From Methanococcoides sp052057775 (GTDB taxonomy: Archaea; Halobacteriota; Methanosarcinia; Methanosarcinales; Methanosarcinaceae), in NCBI RefSeq assembly GCF_052057775.1, contig NZ_CP195121.1, forward strand, positions 1,302,001-1,366,000: a stretch of 64,000 nucleotides of DNA, in the 5' to 3' direction. The position numbers and the translations under genes were made by a program. Below, piece after piece: positions 28,300 to 36,616 of the stretch. Under the pieces are notes generated by a model. It was not told where the DNA came from and made no database searches. It worked only from the letters and a program-made list of their open reading frames with translations. Position 1 is the stretch's first letter, and every line of letters starts with the position of its first letter.

Positions 28300-29295
28300 T
28301 TGAAACAGCCCTGTATTGCTATCCCTAAAAAGAAAGGTGAACCTGCCAGAAAGTTCCTTATGGAACTTGATATCCTTGACAAGTCCCTGAAGATATTCAG
28401 TGAAGGCGATATGCTGTACCTTCCTCTTGAAAGGGAGCTTACTCCGGAAGAGCTCAAGGAACTTCCTGATGAGGCGAGACCGGTGGAACATGAGTTTGAA
28501 TCCCATGAGAAGATCCTCAGGCTCGAGGACATCCTTGGATTTACTCCGGGTTACGAGATAGTAGGCGATATTGCACTCATTGAAGCCGACGAACCTGAAG
28601 CCCAAAAAGTAGCCGCTGCACTCCTGAAGGTCCACAAGAACGTTCAGACCGTGCTCGGTGCAGTGTCAGCTGTGGAAGGAGAGTTCAGGACCCGCAGGTT
28701 CAAAGTGCTTGCCGGGGAAGAGCGGACGGAAACGGTTCACAAGGACCACGGCTTTAAATACAGGGTGGATCTCGAACGTGCATATTTCACTCCCCGTCTT
28801 TCTACTGAAAGGCAGCGGATCGTTTCACAGGTGGGTGAGAATGATGTTGTCCTGGACATGTTCGCAGGGGTTGGACCGTACAGTATAGCTATTGCCAGGA
28901 AATGCAAAAAGGTCATTGCCATGGACAAGAACCCTGATGCGATCTATTTCCTGAAAGAGAATGTGAAGCTCAACTCCATCGGGAACATTGAGGTCATCGA
29001 AGGTGATGCGAACGAGATCGCCCGCAATTTCAAGGGTATTGCGGACCATGTTATCATGAACCTCCCCCACAGCGCGGAAGCTTTCCTTGATTCTGCTGTC
29101 TATGTGACAGCTCCGAAGGGCGTTATCCATTACTATGGGATGACACACGAGGATGACCTGTATGAGAGTTCCATAGGACTGATAGAAGCAGCAGCAAAAA
29201 AGGCCGGGCGAAGCATTGAAGTTCTGGAGTGTCGTACAGTGCGTTCTTATGCGCCGCATCAGTACAATGTTTGTATTGAAGTACGTGTGATATAA
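28300..29295 (+). CDS. trm5: tRNA (guanine37-N1)-methyltransferase Trm5
   Basis: Trm5 makes m1G37 next to the anticodon and prevents frameshifting. The N-terminal D1/D2 regions (residues 1-165) carry SHEKILRLEDILGFTPGYEIVGDIALIE, and the catalytic domain has VLDMFAGVGPYSIAIARKC (SAM motif I), AMDKNPDAIYFLKENVKLN and the NLPHSAEAFLDSA motif with the NLP signature. Start is a TTG at 28300 with GGAG nine bases before it; the ATG at 28293 is out of frame. It has 331 aa. Confidence 0.9.
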   Translation: MKQPCIAIPKKKGEPARKFLMELDILDKSLKIFSEGDMLYLPLERELTPEELKELPDEARPVEHEFESHEKILRLEDILGFTPGYEIVGDIALIEADEPEAQKVAAALLKVHKNVQTVLGAVSAVEGEFRTRRFKVLAGEERTETVHKDHGFKYRVDLERAYFTPRLSTERQRIVSQVGENDVVLDMFAGVGPYSIAIARKCKKVIAMDKNPDAIYFLKENVKLNSIGNIEVIEGDANEIARNFKGIADHVIMNLPHSAEAFLDSAVYVTAPKGVIHYYGMTHEDDLYESSIGLIEAAAKKAGRSIEVLECRTVRSYAPHQYNVCIEVRVI

Positions 29296-29505
29296 TAGCT
29301 ATCTCTATTTTTGAGATGTTACATGAATATGAGAATTTATTTAAACTTGTAATGCTGTTTTGAGTATCGGAGTAAAAATTCAAAAATGGGCATCTGCCAT
29401 ACCTTTAAAGATCTTATTTAAATGGAGCTGTTCTAGGGAACGGTTTATACGATCAAATTAAAGCAATAACAGAATATGTCGGTATTTAATTCGCAGGTGA
29501 TCGAT

Positions 29506-29793
29506 ATGGAGAACATTGATGAAAGTTCTATGGGGGATCTGTTAAAATGGCTTATCAGTGTAGATAGGCGAATGATCCTTATGGAAGCTATGAAAAAGCA
29601 TAATGTAGTGAAAGCTTCTGATATTGCCCATGAAACAGGGAGGTCTACACAGAACATCAGTCATGCTCTCAAAGAGCTTGAGGACAAAGGACTTGTTGAA
29701 TGCCTGACTCCTGAGAAAAATACCTGGAAAAAATATATCCTGACCGACCTGGGTAAAAAGTTAATGAAGGAACTTGATGGCAAATTTATTTGA
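29506..29793 (+). CDS. winged-helix transcriptional regulator
   Basis: This is a 95-residue winged helix-turn-helix protein: VVKASDIAHETGRSTQNISHALKELEDKGLVECL is the recognition region and KKYILTDLGKKLMKEL the wing and last helix, as in ArsR/MarR-like archaeal regulators. No ligand-binding residues are seen. The ATG at 29506 follows AGGTGA and a TATA-like GTTTATAC at 29443-29450; an earlier ATG at 29476 lies near the predicted transcription start. It stands alone, so its target is unknown. Confidence 0.75.
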   Translation: MENIDESSMGDLLKWLISVDRRMILMEAMKKHNVVKASDIAHETGRSTQNISHALKELEDKGLVECLTPEKNTWKKYILTDLGKKLMKELDGKFI

Positions 29794-29925
29794 TGTTTGA
29801 AGCCTGATATTTAAAATTGAAGTTACAATTGTTCCTTGTAACAGTTCTCCGTAAATGACCTCATGCTCTCATTTAGAGAGCATGAATGATGAACTCATCC
29901 TTTTTGATCCCATCACGGATCAGTC

Positions 29926-30465
29926 CTATGCTTCCATATTCCTGTACCCGTTCAGAAGCTTGATATTAGCACTTATTACGGATTCTTTGAATTTTCTGAG
30001 TTCAGGGGTTGTGTCTTCCAGTTCATTTACTTGAGACTCCATCGTTATGGTCTGTCCGGATTGGACGACCTTGCCTTCAGGAATGTCTATACCATGGATG
30101 GTGGAATTGTGGAGGATGACCGAGCCTTTTCCGACATGTGACTCAAAGACCACAGAACCGAATCCTATGAAGCAGTTCTCTTCCACAAGGCATGGTCCGT
30201 GTACGATACATCCATGTGCAAGGGATGTTTCGGTTCCTATCTTTACTTCGGAATTTGAAAGTGAGTGTATCACTACGTTGTCCTGCACATTACAACCTTT
30301 GCTGATGACGACCGAAGAGCCCGGTTCATCTGCCCTGATGACAGCATTTGGTGCAACGAACACATCGTCCTCAATGGTTACATTTCCCACGATAGCCGCG
30401 GTTTCGGATATCCACGCACTCTCACTTATTTTTGGCATCTGATTATCTGGATTTCGCATCTGCAT
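29926..30465 (-). CDS. gamma-class carbonic anhydrase homologue (CamH-like)
   Basis: This is a left-handed beta-helix protein with hexapeptide repeats (IVGNVTIEDDVFVAPNAVIRAD, GCNVQDNVVIHSL). The zinc-binding histidines are recognisable in VVIHSL and in LAHGCIVHGPC. It lacks the acidic loop and signal peptide of Cam, so it resembles the intracellular CamH type or a related Paa/CaiE protein. The stop codon is TAG (29926-29928), followed by GAC and TGA, so readthrough would add only two residues. No other intact gene in the window was seen to end in TAG. Confidence 0.75.
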   Translation of the reverse strand: MQMRNPDNQMPKISESAWISETAAIVGNVTIEDDVFVAPNAVIRADEPGSSVVISKGCNVQDNVVIHSLSNSEVKIGTETSLAHGCIVHGPCLVEENCFIGFGSVVFESHVGKGSVILHNSTIHGIDIPEGKVVQSGQTITMESQVNELEDTTPELRKFKESVISANIKLLNGYRNMEA

Positions 30466-30710
30466 CTGATAAGCCTCCCTTTTTAGTGAGTGCCATTAGG
30501 GATCTGAATGATGGCACTTATGTGAATATATTTAATAATATGACTGATTATGAGAACTTATTTAATGTTATTTAACCTTATTGCAAATACGCTTACATCT
30601 GTAAAATATTTAGGGGTAGTTTTCAAAGATATTAGGATGGCTTCTTTGGTTTTTGAAGTCATACAAGTTTAGGATCACATTAGGAAACGAATATGGCAAA
30701 AACGCATTAT

Positions 30711-30720
30711 GTTTATATAT
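30711..30720 (+). promoter_or_regulatory. TATA box of the tRNA-Thr gene
   Basis: GTTTATATAT lies about 35 bp before the first base of the tRNA, at the usual distance for archaeal stable RNA genes. Confidence 0.6.
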
Positions 30721-30750
30721 CTAAATTCCTATTATGAGGAGGTAGATTTT

Positions 30751-30822
30751 GCCGTCGTGGCTTAGTGGTATAGCGGCTGATTCGTAATCAGCAGGCCGGG
30801 GGTTCGAATCCCCCCGACGGCT
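30751..30822 (+). tRNA. tRNA-Thr (CGU)
   Basis: A complete cloverleaf can be drawn. The acceptor stem is GCCGTCG with CGACGGC; the D arm is GCT/AGC with AGTGGTA loop. The anticodon stem GCTGA/TCAGC encloses the loop TTCGTAA with anticodon CGT. The T arm is GGGGG TTCGAAT CCCCC and the discriminator base is T. CCA is not encoded. The 3' end and its terminator hairpin are repeated at about 36,173 and 41,533, which shows it is an integration site. Confidence 0.96.
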
Positions 30823-30844
30823 ATGGAGTACGGGGTTGTAAGCC
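30815..30844 (+). repeat. att-like direct repeat, copy 1 (tRNA 3' end)
   Basis: The last seven bases of the tRNA plus 23 bases downstream (30815-30844) recur exactly at 41533-41562, and the flanks continue to match imperfectly (both run into CTT and then TTATTT). The downstream part GGGG-TTGTAAG-CCCC forms a hairpin followed by T-rich DNA, so the repeat carries the tRNA terminator as well. Confidence 0.75.
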
Positions 30845-31006
30845 CCTTCTTATTTCTATTATCATTTTGTAGTTAGCTATACTTTTATGAGGACAATTAT
30901 AATCTTTCTCCAAATTGAATCCTTACTGAATAGTAGTTGAGAATCAAAGGGGAGTATATTCTTAATTATACCAAGATAGAGGATCTAGAAAAAGGTAAGG
31001 ATGAAT

Positions 31007-32743
31007 TTATGCATTAATAAATTCATCTAATTTACTTTCAATCATATCTACAAAAGCACCAGATTTTGCAACATTAATTATATTTGCAGTTGGATTTTGC
31101 GTAGTATAATCACCAATTGCACGGTTGATAAAATAGTAAGAGTTTCTTATTTCATCAAACCCTATATTTTCCATATCTATATCTCGTATTTTGTTAGCAT
31201 CATAGTCTTTTTCTTGTGTAAGTGCAGCTGCTGCAACTCTAGAAATATGAAGAGCAAAGTTCTTTGCGATACCCTTTTGAGGCATTTCCAGTTCATTTTT
31301 TATAAAACTATTAACTTTTTGATGTAATAAGCAGCAGTTTATAAACGCTTCAATATTTTCTGGATTAAAAATTCTATTGTATGCAGGATCCTCTTTTATT
31401 AATGTAGTAGGTCTTGATCGTGCTCTACTTGGGTTATAATTCAAAATTGCTTCAATTGATTGTGCTGTATGTTGTATACTGAAAATTTTATTAGCAGGTT
31501 TTCCATGATTTTTATAGTAGTTTTTTCTCCTATCATAGTAGTAACCACGATTTGCAAAAATAACTTCCAAATGTCTTTGAATTTCATCAGTTGCTCTTTG
31601 TAGTGTTGGAGATACTGGATTTTGACTATTTGTAGCAAAAATGATGTTATCCATTGTTTCCTTATTTTGTGTAACAATAATTTTTACTAATAGAGATCTA
31701 TTGTCTTCAGGATTTGTTGGGTCGAAATGTTTGCTAAGTGCATATGATGTTTGTAAACCGTTTACAATTTGAATATCTTCTAGGAACAACTGTTTAGGTG
31801 CATTAGAATTGCAGTTTGATACAATCATTGTTACGCCATTGTTAAGCCACCAAAAATCTCTATTATTTTCATACTGTATACTGTGGGCAATTTTTTCATT
31901 AACATCGGCTTTGTCACCTTGATAATCTCTAATATTGTTTTCAAACAAATATTCTCTTATTTCATTAGTTTCTTCGTCAACAATAAAATCATAATAGTCT
32001 TTTAGGTAAACAACACCCATGTACCCAAATTCCGAGTTATTATGTGGGTCTATATTTGATATAGCAATTGGATTTTCTTTAAATAGCAGAGGCAATTCAC
32101 TGTGATGGGGCTTTCTATATAACTCTAATAATTCTTCAGAACTATAAAGGTCAAAAGCAACAGTTGCATTTGGAATCGATTTTTTTGTTAGCTCTATAAT
32201 TTGATCCATTTTAGATTCAAAAACAGTATTGACTTTATTTGCATTTGCTTTTGACGAATATACATAATTAATAGATATTGATGAATTCTTTCGAGCAGCT
32301 ATTTTCCATATTTCTCGGAAGAGTCCAATTTTTTCAACTAATGCAAAGTTGAATCGAGTTAGTAAAGCATCTTCACTTAATTCTAAATCTAAAACATAAG
32401 ACAAAGAAGTATTTAATGAGTTTATTGCTTCTTCTTTAAAACTAGTTTCGCGCTTTGATTGGGAAATATATACTTTAATTTGGGTTTTTTTAGAAAATTT
32501 GATTTCTTCAAGCTGATCATTATCAGTTATGACTTTATCATTTATTAAAATAAGAAATGAATCAATTCCACCATCATTACTTCCATCGACAATACTATCT
32601 TCAATATCTGAATATTATGTATCAAGGTCACTAGTAATAAACAACAATGAGAATATTTCAAAAAGTTCGCTATCTTCAACATCTAATTCATTGGCAATTT
32701 TAAATTCTTCAATACATTCATTCAATATTATTGCATTATTCAT
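31007..32743 (-). pseudogene. AIPR-family abortive phage infection protein, interrupted by UAA
   Basis: The 465-residue open frame from 32404 shows the AIPR (abortive infection phage resistance) core: a FWWLNNGVTMIVSNC segment and EDIQIVNGLQTSYALSKHF, then IIFATNSQNPVSP. The same frame continues upstream to an ATG at 32743 with a GGTGAAG ribosome site and includes DGSNDGGIDSFLILIND, the nuclease-like N-terminal motif of this family. It is broken by a TAA at 32615-32617 (context D-T-stop-Y-S). One GAA-to-TAA change would explain it. A shortened protein from 32404 could still be made, but it would lack that motif. AT-richness and location in the island point to horizontal origin. Confidence 0.75.
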
Positions 32744-33359
32744 TATACTTCACCACTTCAAAAAATAATATGACTACATAATATATTTTTGAGATAATAA
32801 GCACAATTGATATAAATGTAACTCTTTTAAATTGAAAAAGAAAGTTCTACTAAAAGGAGTTGGGCCTTATAAATAATGAATGTATATCACTTTTTAGTGT
32901 ATGATTTTCATTTTGAATAGTTATTACTTTCAATCCATGATCATGCCTCGTGCAATCTTTCCGGACATGGTGATTTCAACAACTGTTTCTCTTCCAATGA
33001 ACATTTTTTTGACCAGTCCCAGCCTTAACAAAACCTTTTAATAATAATCATACAAGAGTTAAATTGTAAATTAAAATGTCCTTTTCAAGGCAGTGACACG
33101 GTACTCTCAACACGTGGTTAATAGTCCGCCTGAGGCTTTCTTATTACAGGATTAACTAGCCATTGGTTATTTTTACCATAATGTAGTTAATTAAAATCTG
33201 GTCTAATTTTGGCTTTGTAGAATTCCTCAAAATTTTGACAAGAATTTAAGTTAACAATAATTCAAAATGTATAGCAGATATTGATGATTATTTCCTATGT
33301 TCATCTGTTGATGGTGATTTTGATAGTTTTTCTACAGAACCAATAATAAGGGGAATCAG
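32744..33359. other. gene-poor gap with a winged-helix gene fragment
   Basis: About 600 bp between the AIPR gene and RNase HIII. The only coding trace is on the minus strand (32930-33034): LRLGLVKKMFIGRETVVEIT then SGKIARGMIMD and a stop, which looks like the C-terminal wing of a regulator whose N-terminal part is gone. The rest is AT-rich with no promoter-gene pair, RNA or long repeat that I can support. Confidence 0.4.
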
Positions 33360-34307
33360 ATGAAAATAACTGACAAGTACAATGAGATAAGATCAATCCT
33401 GATTCCAGGGTTTGACGTAGATACACCAAAGGAAATCAATTTCGGTATTCAGTTCAGCGTATCAAAGAAACAGTTTTCCCGCGTAATAAGAATATACGAT
33501 GGAAAGAAGGGAATTAAAGTTGATCTATCCCAGTTAGGCACATCACCTGAAGCAGAAGAAATACGTATTGCACTCATAGAAGGTGTAGTACCTTCACTTA
33601 ATAATAAGAACATTTCAATTCCCGAAGAAAAGTTAACATCATCTATAAACTTGGCTGTTACAAATGGACATGGTGTAATTGGCTCTGATGAATCCGGTAA
33701 GGGTGATTTCTTTGGTCCTCTTGTGGTAGCTGCAGTAAAGACCACTCCAGAAATTGAATCAATCCTTGAGGGGATCGGTGTCAGGGATTGCAAACAGTTG
33801 ACCGATTATCAGAACATTTCTATTTCAAAGCAGATAAAGAGCTCAATTTCAGCTGATATGTTCTCCGTGAAGATCCTTGAACCAGTTGCATACAATAAAT
33901 ACTATGAAAATGTTCAGAACCTGAACATTATACTTACCGTAAACCATGTAAGTGCAATCAGAGACCTGTACCAGCAGGGCGATAGTATCATAATTGATAA
34001 ATTTTCATACCACGATAAGATGGTAGAGGATGAACTTCGCCAATGGAACATCGATGTGAAGCCTGTTCAGATACCCCGAGCAGAAGACCAGTCAATTGCA
34101 GTGGGTGCAGCATCAATCCTTGCACGTGCAGCTTTCCTTGAGGCTATACAGGAAATGAACTAGAAGTATATCGGAGCATTCCCAAAGGGTGCATCGGATA
34201 AGGTCAAGAAGGTTGGTGCAAAGTTCATTGAAAAGTATGGCAGGGATAGGTTGCACGAAGTTGCAAAAATGCACTTCAAGACAGCATCCGAGATATGGGG
34301 ACGCTAA
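33360..34307 (+). CDS. rnhC: ribonuclease HIII with in-frame UAG
   Basis: RNase HIII cleaves RNA in RNA-DNA hybrids. Residues 1-100 would be the TBP-like substrate-binding domain of this class. The catalytic signature GSDESGKGDFFGPLVVAAV (Asp110, Glu111) identifies RNase H2/H3, with GVRDCKQLTD, IIIDKFSYHDKMV and ARAAFLEAIQEM following. After residue 267 comes TAG (34161-34163), and the frame continues through KYIGAFPKGASDKVKKVGAK, FIEKYGRDRL and MHFKTASEIW to a TAA at 34305-34307. That C-terminal part (PKGAS and KLHFK-like motif) is standard for RNase HIII, so the full product has 315 positions. Pyrrolysine insertion, suppression or a nonsense mutation are possible. RNase HIII is uncommon in archaea. 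Confidence 0.85.
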
Positions 34308-34400
34308 GTCAAAAAAGAAGATCCAAAACGGCAAATAGGATCAAATTGGAGATGATTGAATGGTAGAGCAGAATATGTTAGGTTTATAGCCTCATTTAGA

Positions 34401-34682
34401 TCATTTCAACTCTGAAGATTTTAGAGAAACTCGAAAATCCCAATTTAATTTATTTTGATTTACAGGTGAGAAATCACATCTGATCATCGCTTCTTTAAAC
34501 TGCTTATTTGTGATGAAGAAACCATCTGGTGTTTGTTCAAAAAGAAGTTTAAGCGCATAACTGGTGTAATTTTTATTTGATCTACTTTGTGGGAGTATAT
34601 TTAACGTTATCCAATTATCCAGGGCGTTTTTTTGAATATCGGGTAATTCGTATTCACTCGTATCTTTCTTTCTTTTTGCCAT
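34401..34682 (-). CDS. small phage- or plasmid-type protein of unknown function
   Basis: This is a 93-residue basic protein. The pattern NYTSYALKLLFEQTPDGFFI then TNKQFKEAMIRCDFSPVNQN and LNWDFRVS resembles a small family common in Firmicutes phages and plasmids (SYGLKH...TNGQFK...LNW). Its presence supports a mobile origin of the segment between the tRNA-end repeats. Function unknown. No ribosome site of note; a short AT-rich leader. Confidence 0.55.
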   Translation of the reverse strand: MAKRKKDTSEYELPDIQKNALDNWITLNILPQSRSNKNYTSYALKLLFEQTPDGFFITNKQFKEAMIRCDFSPVNQNKLNWDFRVSLKSSELK

Positions 34683-35001
34683 ATTGATACTGAATGATTT
34701 GGAAATATTTAATTCACATCCTCTTTAACTAAGAACACTTCCTCTATTATGGGACTTTGGAATCTTAAACCAATACTCGTATTAACTCTGGAATCCATCC
34801 ATTATATGGGAGTAGCAGCGGACAGATTTTTGGCAAGTAGCGATGGCTGCCTTTGACACCCTAATTTGCACAAAAATCAACTACCCCCCTACTATTCCCA
34901 CACACAATCTGTTTTACCTTGAAACTAATATCTTATGTGGGTATGGGGGTTGTGTGGCAAGAGGCGAGTTTGGAGAAGACTTGTTAGGAAGTGGTAACAT
35001 T

Positions 35002-35178
35002 ATGGAATCTACAGATTCAACTGTGGAGTTAGTTAAGGATTTTGTGTGTGGTATGAAAATTGATAAAAGGACTGCAAAGTTCAAAAGTGAATATGAAGGA
35101 GAAACCTACTATTTTTGTTCTCTTTCATGCAAGAAAACGTTCGATGAAAATCCAGAAAAAGTACATTTAGTTAGCTAA
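35002..35178 (+). CDS. YHS-domain small metal-binding protein
   Basis: Residues about 12-56 form a YHS domain: VKDFVCGMKIDKRTAKFKSE and YYFCSLSCKKTFDENPEKV, with the Cys of CGM and the Cys-x3-Cys that bind metal in heavy-metal-associated proteins. The frame is open from 34843, but the upstream part is unlike the domain, so the Met at 35002 is taken (58 aa). It could bind copper or a similar metal; nothing in the context shows which. Confidence 0.6.
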   Translation: MESTDSTVELVKDFVCGMKIDKRTAKFKSEYEGETYYFCSLSCKKTFDENPEKVHLVS

Positions 35179-35224
35179 TTATCAGAATGTGCATATTGAT
35201 ATTTGGTAGTGGTAATTTATGGGA

Positions 35225-35425
35225 ATTATAGATCTAACACTGTTGAATTACTCGATGATATAAACAATAGGGTTATTGGTGGAGGTGCACTTGACCAATT
35301 CTTTAAATCCTTGAACCAACAAATATCAACTTTTTGGGTGCAGGGAATGTAAAAGATGAAGGGATGATTTCAGCAAAGTAAGAGAACTGGGTATAGGGCT
35401 TGCTAGAAAGATAAAGGGGGATAAG
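35225..35425 (+). pseudogene. degenerate flavodoxin-like fragment
   Basis: Short coding traces in shifted frames: NRVIGGGALDQFFKSLNQQ, then NFLGAGNVKDEG and DDFSKVRELGIGLARKIKG. The last two read like the C-terminus of a flavodoxin or FMN reductase with at least one frameshift between them. No complete frame exists. The assignment is tentative. Confidence 0.25.
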
Positions 35426-35977
35426 GTGAAGCCGACTGATGATCTAAAAGAAGAACACCATGCTGTTAAATTGATGCTGAAGATATTGGATGGCATTTGT
35501 GTTGATATCGAATCTGGAAATAAGGTAGAACATGAGCATCTTGAAAATGTTGTTGAATTCTTGAAAGTGTTTGTTGACAAATGCCACCACACAAAGGAAG
35601 AGGAATATCTTTTCCCTGCAATGAAAAAGGCAGAGATTCTCGGATCAACAGTAATTATTGATTCTCTTCTTATAGAACATGAAACTGGAAGACGAAATGT
35701 AAGAATGATAAGTGAAGCAGTCTCTGGAAAGATGGACTCTGAAGCTCTCTCAACAATAGTCAAAAACTCAAGGGATTATGTTGAACTTTTGAGTCAACAT
35801 ATAGATAAAGAGGACAATAAACTCTTCCCATTGGCAGATAAACATCTTGCTCCGGAAATTCAGGAAGATCTATTTAAATCATTTGAGATTGTCGAGATCG
35901 AGAAAATAGGTGAAGGCAAACATGAAGAGTTCCATAAGCTTCTTCATAATCTAAAAGATGTTTATGTAAAGTCTTAA
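35426..35977 (+). CDS. hemerythrin-domain protein
   Basis: This 183-residue four-helix bundle has the HHE metal ligands in order: EEHHAVKLMLKIL, CHHTKEEEYLFPAMKK, IEHETGRRNV and LLSQHIDKEDNKLFPLADKH. Such proteins bind a di-iron centre and sense or store oxygen, nitric oxide or iron. It starts with GTG preceded by GGGGG. It lies at the end of the first island segment, 190 bp before the second tRNA-end repeat. A role in oxygen handling is inference. Confidence 0.8.
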   Translation: MKPTDDLKEEHHAVKLMLKILDGICVDIESGNKVEHEHLENVVEFLKVFVDKCHHTKEEEYLFPAMKKAEILGSTVIIDSLLIEHETGRRNVRMISEAVSGKMDSEALSTIVKNSRDYVELLSQHIDKEDNKLFPLADKHLAPEIQEDLFKSFEIVEIEKIGEGKHEEFHKLLHNLKDVYVKS

Positions 35978-36166
35978 TTCAGCTATGTTCAGTTGAATTC
36001 ACTCAGATGTGTTCTTTATCCTATGTATATAGGATGAACTTTTTTGTTTTGTAGATTTATTTTGCTGGTTGAAAACCCTTTTATTTGTCGTGCACTAATT
36101 AGTAAGTATCAATCAAATGCTCCTAATAAGATCGATAAATGTTTGACTTGGGTCCGAAAACTTACA

Positions 36167-36200
36167 CCCCCCCGACGGCTATGATGTAGGGGGTTAAACT
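36167..36200 (+). repeat. att-like direct repeat, copy 2
   Basis: CCCCCCGACGGCTATG (36168-36183) equals the last 12 bases of the tRNA-Thr T/acceptor arm and its discriminator plus three downstream bases. After that it diverges from copies 1 and 3 but again has a G-run, a loop and a C-run (GGGGGTTAAACTTCCC) before T-rich DNA, so it looks like a tRNA end with its own terminator brought in by a different element. Confidence 0.65.
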
Positions 36201-36616
36201 TCCCTCTTTCTTTTCTTATTTATATCTCATTGATGTCTTATGCACCTTGAATTCAGATTGCCTTGAAAGAAAAGTACTTCTTATTTTATCAGTACAACTC
36301 AAAAAATTTTCCTAATGATTCTTCATGTTCTCCCATGCTGAACTTGCGGCATAGTTGCCGTAAATTTGTAGACAAAGTTAGTTTTCATCATCAAATTATA
36401 TTTTGTTTTACTGTATTGTATTATATTTTTTACATTCAATTTGTTGTTTTTTATATCTACAAATATGCTAAAAGAATTATATATAAAAGCATTTAATGAC
36501 TCTTTTTTTGCCATATGCTCTCCATTTTTATGTTATGGAACAATTACCCCATTGTTCCTATACATTGAAAATATAAATCAAGTGTTTAATAAATAGTTGT
36601 TGAGGGTAGGTAAAAG
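36201..36616. other. AT-rich gap before the giant protease gene
   Basis: About 415 bp with no gene that I can support. A TATA-like AATTATATATAAAA at 36476-36489 is the best promoter candidate for the protease gene, which starts at 36617. Confidence 0.35.
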
